In this document: piece by piece, positions 20,969-33,243 of the stretch | Layout of the letters: each line of letters starts with the position of its first letter | How positions within the stretch are numbered: the stretch's first letter is position 1 | Origin: Symbiodinium natans | Taxonomy: Eukaryota; Sar; Dinophyceae; Suessiales; Symbiodiniaceae | Direction: 5' to 3' | Assembly (NCBI GenBank): GCA_905221605.1 | Contig: CAJNDS010002491.1 | Location: 1-64,000 of the forward strand | Length of the DNA: 64,000 nucleotides | The notes under the pieces: generated by a model | What the model was told of the DNA's origin: nothing | Databases searched by the model: none | The model's input: only the letters and a program-made list of their open reading frames with translations | Program-made: the position numbers and the translations under genes

Positions 20969-22465
20969 TTGGGTTTTGGGTTTTGGGACTTAAGGTTTAG
21001 GGTTTAGGGCTTAGGGTTTAGGGTTTGAGGTTTGGGGTTTAGGGTGTGATGTTTGGGGTTTAGGGTTTAGGGGTGCGTGTAATCAAATCTGTGAAATGGA
21101 TGGAGGGCTTTAGGATTTCTTGGGGTGCTGAGGGTATGTAGGACCCTGGGTGCTGAGGGGGGGTACCCCAAGGCTCCTATGTAGTACCTTTTTGGGGGTA
21201 TTATACTAGAATCTCCTACATCTAACCCCAAAAAGGAACACATTGGAGCCTTTAGGTGTGGGGCGGATTCCCCTTAAGCAGTTGACGTTTTGGGGGGCTG
21301 GGGTAAACCCTAAACCCGAAACACTAAATCCTACATGTGTGGCTGAAATATATCGGGTCCAGATTTTCGATTTGTCACTTGAAGCTCGGAAAGTTCTGGT
21401 GCTTCTTCCAATATTTACCGATGTTTTTGATATTAAACTTCTCGGATTTTCAGTCATTCAAGAAATTCTTGGGAAATCAAAAAACCTCGGACTTCGATAG
21501 GACAGAGAATGGTGCTCTTTCTCATAAGATTCAGCATAAGTCCCTGACCCTAAGGCCTAAACCCCCTAAACCCTAAACCCTAAACCCTAAACCCTAAACC
21601 CTAAACCCTAAACCCTAAACCCTAAACCCTAAACCCTAAACCCTAAACCCTAGGGGTACATGGATCCTTCGGGAAGGTTTAGGACGAAAGCTCCATAGGG
21701 CTGAGGGCAGGGGATCGAGTTGAGGGCCCTAAACTCTAGAGGGTTTAGGGTTTAGGGTTTAGGGTTTAGGGTTTAGGGTTTAGGGTGACCCTAAACCCTA
21801 AACACTTAAAAAGGCTCAGGGTATAGCTTGAAGATTTCCAGGGCCTGAGTTTTCAAGAGCTTCTGGGGTGGCGGGTTGAAAGTGGTTAGGGAGTTTAAGG
21901 GATAAGATTCGGGGAGCTCAGGGTTCATAGGGGATAAGAGTGTTTTATGAGGTGCACGGGGGTGTAAACCTCTTGCGGCCATGTGGCGCAAGTGGTCGGA
22001 GACTGATCCTCCTCCTCTTCTAAGAAGTCCTCCTGCCACTGGCAAGTTAAGCGACCGTTTGGTCTAGGGACATACTATGTCATTAGGGGTGTTTAGGGGG
22101 TTTAGGGGGTTTAGGCTGTGTTTCGCGGTGTTTCGGGGTGTTTGCGGGGTTTAGGGTTTGGACATTTTGGAGGGTTGGACTTACACCCTCAAGCCTACCC
22201 ATTCCTGTTAACAAACCTTTTTCAGGGTTGAGGATAGCACAGGGTTCAGGGTTCGGAGTGTAGGCTGCGGGTACTACACCCTATAAACCGTCCTCCGTAA
22301 ACCCTACACCCTAAACCCTAAAGCCTAAACCCTAAACCCTGGACCCTAAAACCCAAACCCTAAACCCTAAACCCTAAACCCTAAACCCTAAACCCTAAAC
22401 CCTAAACCCTAAACCCTAAACCCTAAACCCTAAACCCTAAACCCTAAACCCCTCACCTTCCGGCT

Positions 22466-25400
22466 TTAGGCTTGGGCTCCTTCTTCTGATCCCCTACGGC
22501 ACAAGAATCAGCGGGCGTTGCTTGGGCAAAACAATAAATGAACCCGAAAAGGGCTTCTGCTTCGTATCTGATAGGGTTTAGGTTTAGGGTTTAGGGTTTA
22601 GGGTTTAGGGTTTAGGGTTTAGGGTTTAGGGTTTAGGGTTTAGGGTTTAGGGTTTAGGGTTAAGGGTTTAGAGTTTAGGGTTTAGGGTTTAGGGTTTAGG
22701 GTTCAGCATCTCCAGTTCAAGCATTCACTAGTCAAGCTCGCTACTCTGGTATCGAATATATACCCACCCACCCTTTGGATCCCATAACATTAGAAAAACA
22801 TGTTTTAGTTTTTAACGGACACAAAACCCGAAATCTAATCTAAGGCCCACAATAAGCCCTTTATGCTCTTAGGGCCCTAAACCCTACGGTTTAGAAGCCC
22901 CTATCGGTGAAGGCTCGGTTTTGGTCAAAAATCCAGCCACCCAGAACCGTCGATTTCAGTACTAAAGAGATTTAGGGTTTAGGGTTTAGAAAATAAACCC
23001 TGATGGGGTTCTAGGGCAGTGTAGCAGCATAGGGCACGGGGTAGTCTGAGGCTAAGGGTTGCACAGGGCAGTATAGGGCTTAGAGTAGTGCCTAAACCCT
23101 AAACCCTAAACCCTAAACCCTAAACCCTAAACCCTAAACCCTAAACCCTAAACCCTAAACCCTAAACCCTATAGAGCTTAAGGTTCAACTTGGGCTCCAG
23201 GTTTCATACTTCAGGGTTGAAAACGGACTTAGGGTTTAGGGTTTAGGGTTTAGGGTTTGGGGTTTAGGTTAGGGTTTAGGGTTTAGGGTTTAGGGTTTAG
23301 GGATCCACAACCCCGAAATTAATTGTAGCGAAGGGGAATTGACATTTTTCCCCACACTCGCTGGTACTAAAGGATGTCTATCATCCTGGTATTGCTATTA
23401 GAGTGCAGAGAACGTGTGAATTATATTATAACGAGCCCGCGAGGCATGGCTATAATGAACACAGTGAACGAAACGAATGGATAGAATAAAATTAGCATAT
23501 TCTCGCTAGCTCCTTTTACCTTATTATTTACTTGAGATTTAATATTTTATGAGCTCGCGAAGAAAACCCCATTAAAAGGGCAAATGTAATGTTGAGATTG
23601 GCTTTAAAAGCGTGCGACAAAAGAACTGAATTAATGCACGCACAAGTGAACAGCTCAGAAAGCCTAAACCCCAAACTCTAAACCCCAACAGACTCCAGAA
23701 ACAAGCTAAGACCTAAACCCTAAACCCTAAACCCCAAACTGCAGCAATTACGCATTCGCTTCCCGAAAGTGCCAGCCCTCCTGCGACTCGCTGATGGACA
23801 CGATGCCATCCGCACTGATCTGCGGGAAGCGGAGCTTGTAAGGCTCGGTTTGGGGTTTAGGGTTTAGGGTTTAGGGTTTAGGGTTTAGGGTTTAGGGTTT
23901 AGGGTTTAGGGTTTAGGGTTTAGGGTTTAGGGTTTAGGGTTTAGGGTTTAGGGTTTAGGGTTTAGGGTTTAGGGTTTAGGTTAGGGTTTAGGGTTTAGGG
24001 TTTAGGGTTTAGGGTTTAGGGTTTAGGGTTTAGGGTTTAGGGTTTAGGGTTTAGGGTTTAGGGTTTAGGGTTTAGGGTTTAGGGTTTAGGGTTTAGGGTT
24101 TAGGGGTTCTGCAAGGGTTCAGGGAAGGTTTTGGGAATCCTGATACCGATTCGTTTGTCCTTCATGATTGCGGGACACCCTTCAGTTTTCAGGTCCCACA
24201 CCCCAGCCACAAGGAAACCCCAAACCCTAAAACCCCTGCGGCCCAAACACCCCTCAAGCCAGAAACACGAAACCCCAAACCTTAGGGTTTAGGGTTTAGG
24301 GGTTGAGGGTTTTGGGTTTACCTGGAAAGCCTAGTTGCCAAAAATCTGTGGCAACTATTGAAAGTGCCGCTTTTGACGCTTTAAGCCAGCCACTGCAAAG
24401 TTGCAGGTTTTACCCATACATTGTCTACGTTTTTTTACGCCACTTTACGCTTTTTTACGCCACTTTTACGCCTTTTTACGCCACTTTCTGATGGGCAATC
24501 ACTGTTAACTTGCCAGTGACAGGAATTCTGGCCACTTTTGCGAAATTCCTGCCACTTTCAATAGTTGCTGCAAAAAAGCAGCAACTACGGCGTTCCAGGT
24601 AGGGCCAGTTTAGGGTTGCGTGTAAACCCTTTCGTCTCGCCTGACACCGCGCAACGCAGAAGCCCTTCTCATTGAGGAAGACGCCCTCCCTGGGCATTCC
24701 CCTCTTGAAGCGACCTGGGGCCAGTGTGAGCGGACGGCAAGATTGAAAGGACCAAACGCGGGCTTCTGTGCCAAGGTATCGGTTTTCGTATAACCCTAAA
24801 CCCTAAACCCTAAACCCTAAACCCTAAACCCTAAACCCTAAACCCTAAACCCTAAACCCTAAACCCTAAACCCTAAACCCTAAACCCTAAACCCTAAACC
24901 CTAAACCCTAAACCCTAAACCCTAACCCTAAACCCTAAACCCTAAACCCTAAACCCTTCGCCAAGCCGTGACTTAGCCTAGGAAAGCAGGCGGTATCGCC
25001 TACGGCGCAGAGGAAAGCCTAGTTTCCCAGCAGGAGGAACGTGTGTGGGTGTCACTTGAAGCTATAGACTGAAGGGCCCATGCCACTGGGTTTAGGGTTT
25101 AGGGTTTAGGGTTTAGGGTTTAGGGTTTAGGGTTTAGGGTTTAGGGTTTAGGGTGACATGCCAGAGCTTGAGTATAAGACTGGCATCGCCAAGAAATGCT
25201 CCCATGATCTGGGCTCAAGTTTTCAAACTCCATCCGATATCGTTTTTTTGGTGTTAGGTAACGCTTCGCCACGCACTTGCAATTTGTACGCGGGAAGAGT
25301 CCCCGGGGCTTCTACAGGGTGGGGCCCCCTAGTTATAAGTAGAGTTATAAGGGCCCTAAATTGGGTTATAAGGACCCTAAGTTAGGTTATAAGTCCCTTA

Positions 25401-28400
25401 ACTACAGTTAGTATAGTAAGGGGGCCCCACCCTGTAGGGTAAGCGTAGAGTCGACCGGGGCATGTAAGGATCACTTGAGCTTGGGGCTTAGAGTTCAGGG
25501 TTTGGGGGCCAAAAGACCCAGACCTCAACCCCAAAAGCCTATCCTACGCGCTGAACCCTAAACCCTAAACCCTAAACCCCAAAAGCCTGTCCTAAGCCTA
25601 GGCTGGCGGCCGATGAAGGCTTCGTAGTTGGTGCTGCCCCAAAAGAGCCGTCCTTGGCACGTGTGCACGCATACTCCGGGCCCTAAACCCTAAACCCTAA
25701 ATCCTAGAAACTCCAAGCCCAGCCAATAACCGAACCTTCACCGCGCTTGAACCGTCAGAATAAGGACGTACTGGTTCGGTTCCTAGCAAAGAATGAGGGG
25801 AAAATGGGTTTTGGTTTCGGGTTTAGGGATACCCCCTATAAAAAACCATTTTGAAGGGTATCTCGGGGACATAAGGTACCTCATTCCCTCATTCCCTACG
25901 ATGAACCAGTAGGAGGACCCCCGAGCAGGGTTTAGGGTTTAGGGTTTAGGGTTTAGGGTTTAGGGTTTAGGGTTTAGGGTTTAGGGCTTAGGGTGCTGCT
26001 GAGAATCCTCTTCCGTGCGGAAGGTTACCCACAAACTCGCCGATGTAGACGGCGCAGCCGTCCGGATCGACCAAGGTGTCCTCGTAGACCTGCGACCTGT
26101 TGGTTTAGGGTTCAGGCTTCAGGGTTCAGGGTTCTAACCACTCCATGAGTTTTTGGGGTCTCGAAGGCTTCCACGCAACCCTGCTTGGAGGTTCATGGTA
26201 CTTAGCGGTTTAAGGGTCTAGGGTTTAGGGGTACGTATTAGCCAATTATAGCTGTACTTATGACCCACTTTTCAGCCCCCTAGTGCCTTCATATGGTTAT
26301 AAGTACAGTTATCCTAAACCCCAAACCCTAAACCCTAAACCCTACACTTGTACGCCCCTTCAGTGCCCTAATATTGTTATACGTACAGTTAAAAGTACAT
26401 TTCATAGTTGGCTAACAAGTACCATGAACCTCCAAGTAGAGTTTAGGGTCTAGAGTTAGGGCCCTCAACTCGTATCACCCTAAACCCTAAACCCTAAACC
26501 CTAAACCCTAAACCCTAAACCCTAAACCCTAAACCCTAAACCCTAAACCCTAAGTGCGATGAACCTCCGAGTACATCCCTCTTTCACTTCGCGTCTGCCT
26601 TCCATAACCCTAAGCCCTTGTAGGTCATATGCCTTGTAAGCACGAAACCCTAAACCCTAAACCCTAAACCCTAAACACTGACAGCGGGTGTCACTGCAAG
26701 CTGCAACTTGCTTAGGGAATTGTAGTGTATTTACAAAGGGACCATAAGGGAATATGATTAGTAATTATTCCGGACCCTATACTAGACACTGGACCCCGTC
26801 CCCCCTACGCACAGAAGAAGGGCTTAGGGTCCAGGGTTTAGGGCTTCGGGACCAGAATGATTGAGGGGGTAAAGCTGAGGGATACAGGAAAGGTGCATGA
26901 GTAGCTCTAAGTAGGGCTCTAGGACTTAGAGCTTCAGGTACCCTAAACCCTAAACCCTAAACCCTAAACCCTAAACCCTAAACCCTAAACCCTAAACCCT
27001 AAACCCTAAACCATAAACCGGTACCCTACCTCTGCCCACAGCTAGGACTCCTTTTCCATGAGCCTCGCAAGTAGCCTCCAAGCCCTAAACCCTAAACCCA
27101 ACACCTTTCAAGCAGTGCAAGACAAGGGTTTAGGGTTTGGGGTTTCGGGAACCCTAAACCCTAAACCCTAAACCCTAAACCCTAAACCCTAAACCCTAAA
27201 CCCTAAACCCTAAACCCTAAAACTTAACCCCAAATGGTCACTGAAATCTCAGCCAGCGCTTTATATGCACAACTCATCTCAGGGGTATCAGAAGTTAGTA
27301 CGGTACCTATAGTTGCCCACGTGGCGCTCGAGCGAACCTTCACATGAGGTCTTAAGCCTAAACCCGAAACCCTAAACCTTAAACCCAAACCCTAAACCCT
27401 AAACCCTAAACCCTAAACCCTAAACCCTAAACCCTAAACCATAAACCCTAAGAGTAGCTTTGGAGTTAGGTAATATGGGATAGTACGAGATGGCAAACCC
27501 CTCTGCAAAAACCGCGCTGCTGCGAAACGAAAATCTAAACTCTATACACCCAAGCTCAAGCAGCTATGTACCCTAAACCCTAAACCCTAAACTCGAAACC
27601 CTAAACCCTAAACCCCAAACCCTAACCCTAAACCCTAAACCCTAAACCCTCCCTATCTACCCTATCTACCCTAAACCCTAAACTCTTCAAAACAAGGCCC
27701 TAACGGCCCTGAATGGCGCCTTGTCCTCCTGGATGTTCGCAGCCTCGCTGTTTTCAGGTTTCGGGTTGTAGGGTTGTAAAGGTTTTCGGGTTTTTATGGT
27801 TTAGGGTTTAGGGTAGGGTTAGTAGGGTTTAGGGTAAGGGTTAGTAGGGTCAGAGGGTTTAAGGCTCCGACCTTTTTGGTTCTTGTTTGGTTCTGCTTAA
27901 CCCAACACCCGACTTCTCTTGCAGCTTGCTTAAGAAGCCCATAAGGGACGTATTTCTAAGAACCTACAAAACAGGCTGCGGGTTCCGGGGTTAGGTTTTA
28001 GAAGGAAAATATGGCGTAGGGCTTACAAGGCTAAATGGTGTTGAGGCTTTCCGGCCCGCTATCCCGAAAAACCCTAAACCCAACCCTAATATCCCAAAAC
28101 CCCTAATCCCTATAAACCCTACACCCTACAAACCCCAAACCCCTGTATGGTTTGGGGTTCGGGGCGGCTTGGGGATCTGTTCCGTGCTTAGGATTTGAGG
28201 AGTTTCAAGGGCCGAGCCCAGATATCCTGAAGCCTTGAGCGTAATTACTTGGGTTTAGGGTTTCACATACAGGTTTAGGGTGGGTTTAGGGTTTAGGGTT
28301 TAGGGTTTAGGGTTTAGGGTTTAGGGTCTAGGGTTTAGGGTTTAGGGTTTAGGGTTTAGGGTTTAGGGTTTGGGGTTTAGGGGTTAGGGTTTAGGGCTTA

Positions 28401-29272
28401 GGGCTTAGGGTTTAGGGTTCAAGGCTTCATGCTGGCAAGGCGCCGTCTTGTCGAAGACGACGCGGCGGTTGGCTTCCTCGGCTCCACGAGCACCCAGCGC
28501 GCCACCTGCGTGTCGGCGGAGGGTAAGGTTTGGGGGTTTAGGGTTTAGGGTTTAGGGTTTAGGGTTTAGGGTTTAGGGTTTAGGGTTTAGGGTTTAGGGT
28601 TTGGGATTTGGGGTTTAGGGTTTGGGGTTTAGGGCCTAGGGGCTGTTCAGGGTTTAGGCTTTAGGGTTTAGAGCGCGGGTCGTACGTACACCTTCCTCAA
28701 CCTCCAGGGCGGCCCTGCACTGGAACTCGGGTGGGATGGTGGGCCGTACGGCCGTAGGGGTGTTTCGAGCGTACCAGCACCTGAAGGCGCTGAGTCCAAG
28801 CCCAAACCCTAAACCCCAAAAACCCTACATAATACAGGGGCCTTAATGATTGGAATAGTTTTTTTTTTTTTGGGGGGGTATTATAGTAGAAATACAAAGA
28901 GACCACAATGGAATACCATTAGAACCCCATATTTGCCCCCAGAAACCCTGTGACCGCAGTCCGCGCACAGAGCCTCAGCTTGATTTCAAGTTGTGGGGAA
29001 CCCCAACCCCCCCCCCCCCCCTAATTCAACCCTACCGTGAACCCTCAACCCTAAACCCTAAAACCCTAAACCCCTAACCCTAAACCCTAAACCCTAAACC
29101 CTAAACCCTAAACCCCAAACCTGAAAGACCCCAAGCCCTAAACCCTAAAGCTTTCGCGCTCTACCCCTCACCACCTCCCAGGCACTGCACGCCACCAAGC
29201 GTCGGGGCCGGCCCCTCCTGGCTTCGTGATGGACTGGAGGCGAACTTTGGGAGGAACTGTGAGATGAAGGCT
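22466..29272 (-). CDS. MORN-repeat protein, nine-exon partial model (3' end present)
   Basis: Exons in transcript order: 29272-29186, 28780-28692, 28505-28442, 27747-27718, 26096-26014, 25652-25608, 24714-24641, 23843-23752 and 22493-22466 (TAA). Every junction is phase-compatible. The frame reads FISQFLPKFASS, PEFQCRAALEVEEG, EEANRRVVFDKT, NIQEDKASQVYEDT, then the MORN-like run YIGEFVGNLPHG-RLFWGSTNYEAFIG-RRFKRGMPREGVF, and PQISADGIVSISESQEGW. MORN motifs (YxGxF..G..HG.G) mediate membrane or cytoskeletal attachment in many protists. Donors include GT, GC and one GA. The 5' end is unresolved; exons near 30.2 kb may belong. Introns contain telomeric arrays. Confidence 0.55.
23857..24105. repeat. 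Longest TTTAGGG array
   Basis: About 35 heptamers with a single one-base-shortened unit near 23980. It lies in an intron of the MORN-gene model. Confidence 0.9.
24420..24485. repeat. Short tandem repeat 'tttttacgccact'
   Basis: Five imperfect 10-13-bp units 'cgcctttttacgccact' follow each other. 'gccacttt' and 'gcaactattgaaagtg' also recur inverted at 24345-24363 versus 24553-24570, making a loose inverted repeat around the tract. Confidence 0.45.
24792..24957. repeat. CCCTAAA array
   Basis: About 23 heptamers with one shortened unit, just upstream (in gene sense) of the exon at 24641-24714. Confidence 0.9.
25158..25260 (+). CDS. Candidate start exon, low confidence
   Basis: ATG then ELEYKTGIAKKCSHDLGSSF on plus, with a possible donor at 'ttag|gtaacg'. 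It lies within the minus-strand MORN-gene model and may be fortuitous. Confidence 0.2.
25313..25436. mobile_element. 124-bp MITE, copy 3
   Basis: Same orientation as copy 1. It lies in an intron of the MORN-gene model. Confidence 0.85.
26184..26437. mobile_element. TACTTGGAGG-family element, copy 1, broken up by telomere units
   Basis: Ends are gCTTGGAGGTTCATGGTACTT on the left and its inverse, CCATGAACCTCCAAGTA, on the right. The inside has 'ctgtacttatgaccca' and 'ttataagtacagtta' motifs shared with 46269-46423. TTTAGGG-type units at 26216-26230 and CCCTAAA units at 26317-26342 interrupt it. Confidence 0.7.
26690..26800. repeat. Dispersed element family IV, copy 2
   Basis: 'gtagtgtatttacaaaggga', 'ccataagggaatatgattag', 'tattccggaccctatac' match copies 1 and 4. 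Confidence 0.5.
28825..28935. repeat. Dispersed element family IV, copy 3
   Basis: Contains 'gggggggtattatagtagaa' and 'gaccacaatggaataccatt'. A T-run replaces part of the usual 'gggttttg'. Confidence 0.5.
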
Positions 29273-29682
29273 CTGAACCACAAGGTTTAGGATTTAGGGT
29301 TTAGGGTTTAGGGTTTAGGGATGTCTAGCGCTTGCTTGGGGGTTTAGGGTTTAGGGTTTAGGGTATGCGGTTTAGGGTTTAGGGTTTCAGGGTTCAGGGT
29401 TCAGGGTTTAGGGTTTAGGGTTTAGGGTTTAGGGTTTAGGGTTTAGGGTCTGAAGCCTGTAATCCCTGAACCCTAAACCCGAAGGCCTGAACACTAAACC
29501 ACCCAAAGGAGCTTTGGGTCTTAGAGCTTGAGGGCCCACAGGGTTCAGGGTTTCGGGTTTAGGGTTTAGGGTTTCGGGTTTAGGGTAACCACACCACAAG
29601 CTCTGCAAGTACCTTGAAGAAAAGGCCACTTCATTCGATCGTGGGGTCCAGGGACCCAGGCCTGTCTGTCGAAGGAAACTTA

Positions 29683-29812
<130 letters not shown>

Positions 29813-30220
29813 ACCCTACTGTAGGGCTTAGGGTGTAACACCCTAAGCCCTAACACCCTTCAGGGCATCTGGGCTGGAAATTTCTCACCTGCAGAAGTTC
29901 GAGGTTCTGAGACCCTCACCTGCTCAAAATGCCTGCGCCCACCCTTACACCAATACCCTCAACCCTAAATCCTAAACCCCAAACCCTAAACCCTAAACCC
30001 TAAATCCTACACCTGGAGCCCTCCTAAGCCCCCATACAGCAACCCCCGAAAAGTTGGAACATCCTTCTCCCCACACCGAAAAGGTACACCAAAAGGAATC
30101 CCGGATTTACTCATCCTCAAACCATGTTCCAACTTTCTGGAGTTTACTAGAGGGTTTAGGGTTTAGGGTTAGGGAGTTAAGGGTTGCAGACACAAATCCA
30201 GCGAGCCGGTCCTGCGTCAC

Positions 30221-30277
30221 CCCCTGGCCCTGGCAGAGAAGGCAGGCATAGAAGCGCCCCACTTTTGAGGTGCTCAT
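30221..30277 (-). CDS. Candidate exon with Cys pair
   Basis: Minus strand, ATG then STSKVGRFYACLLCQGQG, donor GTGACG, phase 0. It may be a start exon or, using an inner acceptor, an upstream exon of the MORN-gene model. C-x2-C could bind zinc but no partner pair is seen. Confidence 0.35.
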
Positions 30278-30473
30278 CCGGCTTAGGGTTTAGGGTTTAG
30301 GGTTTAGGGTTTAGGGTTTAGGGTTTAGGGTTTAGGGTTTAGGGTTTAGGGTTTAGGGTTTCGGGCCTCGGGTTTAGGGTTCAGGGTTGATGATAGGCCT
30401 TTCCATACAAGCTTGGGTACCGAAACTTGAGTCCTTAACTTTCCAGGGTTTAGGGTTTAGGGTTTAAACCCAA

Positions 30474-30690
30474 AACCCTTTACGATTTACAGGTGGGTTC
30501 CTCGGCCCCATTTCAAAGCCCATTTCTGACCAGGCTTAGCAGAGGGAATAAGGATACTGCAGGACATCCTTAGGGGATAGGATTAGGGGGACCCTTGGGG
30601 ATATAGACCCTCTGAATAAGGTCCCTTGTTAAGAGAGCCAGAAGAGGGTTAAGAAGGGGTTCCCTTTTAAGGGTCCCCCTTATCCCACCT
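30474..30690. repeat. ~215-bp direct repeat, copy 1
   Basis: Begins 'ccctttacgatttacagg' and ends 'gtcccccttatcccacctag'. About 90% identical by eye to 31451-31670. Starts next to telomere units in both copies. Confidence 0.8.
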
Positions 30691-31170
30691 AGTAACTTAA
30701 GTACGCAACCACCTCCCCTATTTGGCTTCAGGGACGTGGCTCTTGGGGCTCTCCGTTTCAACTCTGGACTAGGGTCTAAGGATTTGGTGGGCACCAAGTG
30801 CCACAAGTGCACCAGAACAACAGCCTCCAGCCGCCGCAAGGCAAATGGCGTAAATACGCAATCCAAGCAGGGCTTAAACATGTAGTCCCTAAACCCTCGA
30901 CCTTTGTAGTTTCGAGGGTATGGATTTTTTGCTAATGATCCCGTAGTTGAATCTTGAATCTGAGAACTGGAAGCCTCTTCGGATTCAGGGCTTAGGGTTT
31001 GGGAACTATGGGGTTTAGGGGTTTGGGGTTCTGGGGGGCAAGGCCCAAACCGAAGCCCGAAACGCAAATGCACAAGCCGGATTCCGGAACCTAAGAACCC
31101 CACACCCACATTCCACCATGCTTAGGGCGACCCAGGCTGCGTCTGAAAAACCACGAGTCATCCAAGTCAC

Positions 31171-31374
31171 CGGCCTGATGGCCCGAGCCCGAGGCACAGC
31201 CGCCTCGAAGCTGCACAGAGCCTCGATTTCGTGCTCCTCCTGGTCCATGGCGTGACACCGTGTCATGACCTTCATCTCCACTTTGCGCGACCCCTGGCCG
31301 CGCCCTCGGCGGACGAGTTTCTCAGGAGACGATGGAGACGAGGTACGAGGAGAGCCCGTCGACGAACTGTGATC
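31171..31374 (-). CDS. Candidate 68-codon exon, unknown protein
   Basis: Minus strand, donor CCG|GTGACT, acceptor CAAG or CACAG. The text starts SSSTGSPRTSSPSSPEKLVR and continues KVEMKVMTRCHAMDQEEHEI then ALCSFEAAVPRARAIRP. It is the longest open island in this part, with a Ser/Pro-rich stretch followed by a helical one. Confidence 0.45.
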
Positions 31375-31450
31375 TTGCTTAGGGCGTAGGGTTTAGGGTT
31401 TAAACCCTGCACCCAAAGGGTTTAGGGTTTAGGGTTTAAACCCTAAACCC

Positions 31451-31670
31451 TAAACCCTTTACGATTTACAGGAGGGTTCCTCGGCCCAATTTCAAAGCCC
31501 TTTTCTGACCAGGCTTAGCAGAGGGAATAAGGATACTGCAGGACATCCTTAGGGGATAGGATTAGGGGGACCCTTGGGGATATAGACCCTCTGAAGGTCC
31601 CTGTTTAAGAGCCAGAAGAGGGTTAAGAAGGGGTTCCCTTTTAAGGGTCCCCCTTATCCTACCTAGGAAA
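31451..31670. repeat. ~215-bp direct repeat, copy 2
   Basis: Second copy, about 970 bp from the first. It has small deletions ('ctgaaggtccctg' versus 'ctgaataaggtcccttg'). Confidence 0.8.
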
Positions 31671-31850
31671 TCCTTGAATAACCTGAAACTCCAGACCCTG
31701 ACGGAGCATCCGAAAACCCTAAGCCCTAGACCCTAAGCGCTAAAGGTTTGTGGTTTCGGGTTTAGGGTTTAGGGAGCCCCAAACCCTAAACCCTATAAAC
31801 CCTAAACCCTAAGCCCTAAAACCAAAACCCAAAACCCCGACACCCTAAAC

Positions 31851-31944
31851 CCTTGGCCTCCTTCTCACTCTGTACATGCACTGCGCTCGCGGCAACACCC
31901 AGTCCAAGCGCAGTGCCTTCCAGCAACTGTGGTGTGATTGCGGG
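31851..31944 (-). CDS. Candidate exon abutting telomere repeat donor
   Basis: Minus strand, acceptor CCCCAAG, donor G|GTTTAG made by the heptamer. One frame reads AITPQLLEGTALGLGVAASA then VHVQSEKEAK; another frame is also open, so the phase is uncertain. Confidence 0.4.
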
Positions 31945-33243
31945 CTTGGGGTTCAACGCAAAACACACAGCCCTAAATGAGAAAACCTTATTTTAGCCTT
32001 CAATATTATGTCACATTATACTAATGGGGGCTGTGAAGAGATAGATGAGCCCCCAAATGCACGCAATAAAAGCATTAGCCTGGTGAGCGAACTAAACCTG
32101 TGACTGAAGGAATGAATCTCATGAATGAACTTGTCCCGTGCACACATTCACACAATATACTCACGCACTCGTTTCACTCACTTGTATTCATATTGTGCTC
32201 ACTGTGCTCAGGAGTGAAGAACACACTAAGAGAACAAGGAATGAAACCAGCTTTTGAATCATGAATACTCATACAAATGGTGTTCACGTCCCGGTTGGAG
32301 ACCTGCAACCCTACCAAAACCTAAACCTACAAGAAGTCGAATCCCTCTTGGAGCACAGCCTAAACTTTTCAGATCCCCCAAAACCGAAACAAAACTCCCA
32401 AAAGCCTTAACCAAAAATAGCTCGAAGCCCTAAACCGAAATCCCTAACCCTAAGCCCTAATTAAACCCTAAACCCCAATCCCTAAACCCTAAAACCTAAA
32501 CCCCAATCCCTAAACCCTGAACCCTAAACCCCACCCTAAACCCTAAAAGCTCAACCGCAATCCCTAAACCCTAAACCCCAATCCCTAAACCCTAAACCCC
32601 AAACGGCCTGCCGCCGCACAACGCACGGCGCAGCCGAGGGCAAGGCCCCAGCCGCCCAAGGGGATGGTAACCTTGGGTTTAGGGTTTAGGGTTTAGGGCT
32701 TAGTAATAGGGTTTAGGGCTTAGGGCTGTGGGTTTAGTGTTTTCGGGGAATCCTAAGGCCCTCAAATCCGAAAAAAAACCCTAAAGCCGATCAGGGTTTG
32801 GGCTGTTGAGGGTGGTTGAGGCACCAGCATCCGCCAAATAGGGAATATACCCTTCTAGGGTTTAGGGTTAAGGGGTTTAGGGGTTTAGGGTTAAGGGGTT
32901 ATGGGGGTAAGGGGTTATGGGGTTAAGGGGTTTAGGGTTAAGGGCTTTAGGGTTAAGGGGTTTAGGGGTTTAGAGGTTTAGGGCTTAGGGTTTTGTACAA
33001 CCAAAACTCTCTAAAAACAACCTTGTACAACCTTGCAGAAACCCTGGAAGACCCTGAACAATAGAAACACTGAAGAACCCTGAAACACTCTGAAACGCCC
33101 CTGATAAAACCCTGACATTTTAGAAACGCTGAAGAATGAGCCAAAAAAAACACACTAGCCCTGAACACTAAACCCTAAACCCTAAACCCTAAACCCTAAA
33201 CCCTCAACCCTAAACCCTAAACCCTAAACCCTAAACCCAGGAC

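Noticed and set aside
29182-29284. Plus-strand exon with AG acceptor and GTTTAG donor
   Set aside because: The minus-strand reading (29186-29272) fits the phase of the next MORN-model exon, so the plus reading is probably chance.
32603-32666. Possible exon with GTAACC donor (plus) or GCCGTT donor (minus)
   Set aside because: Both strands are open and no motif decides; not annotated.
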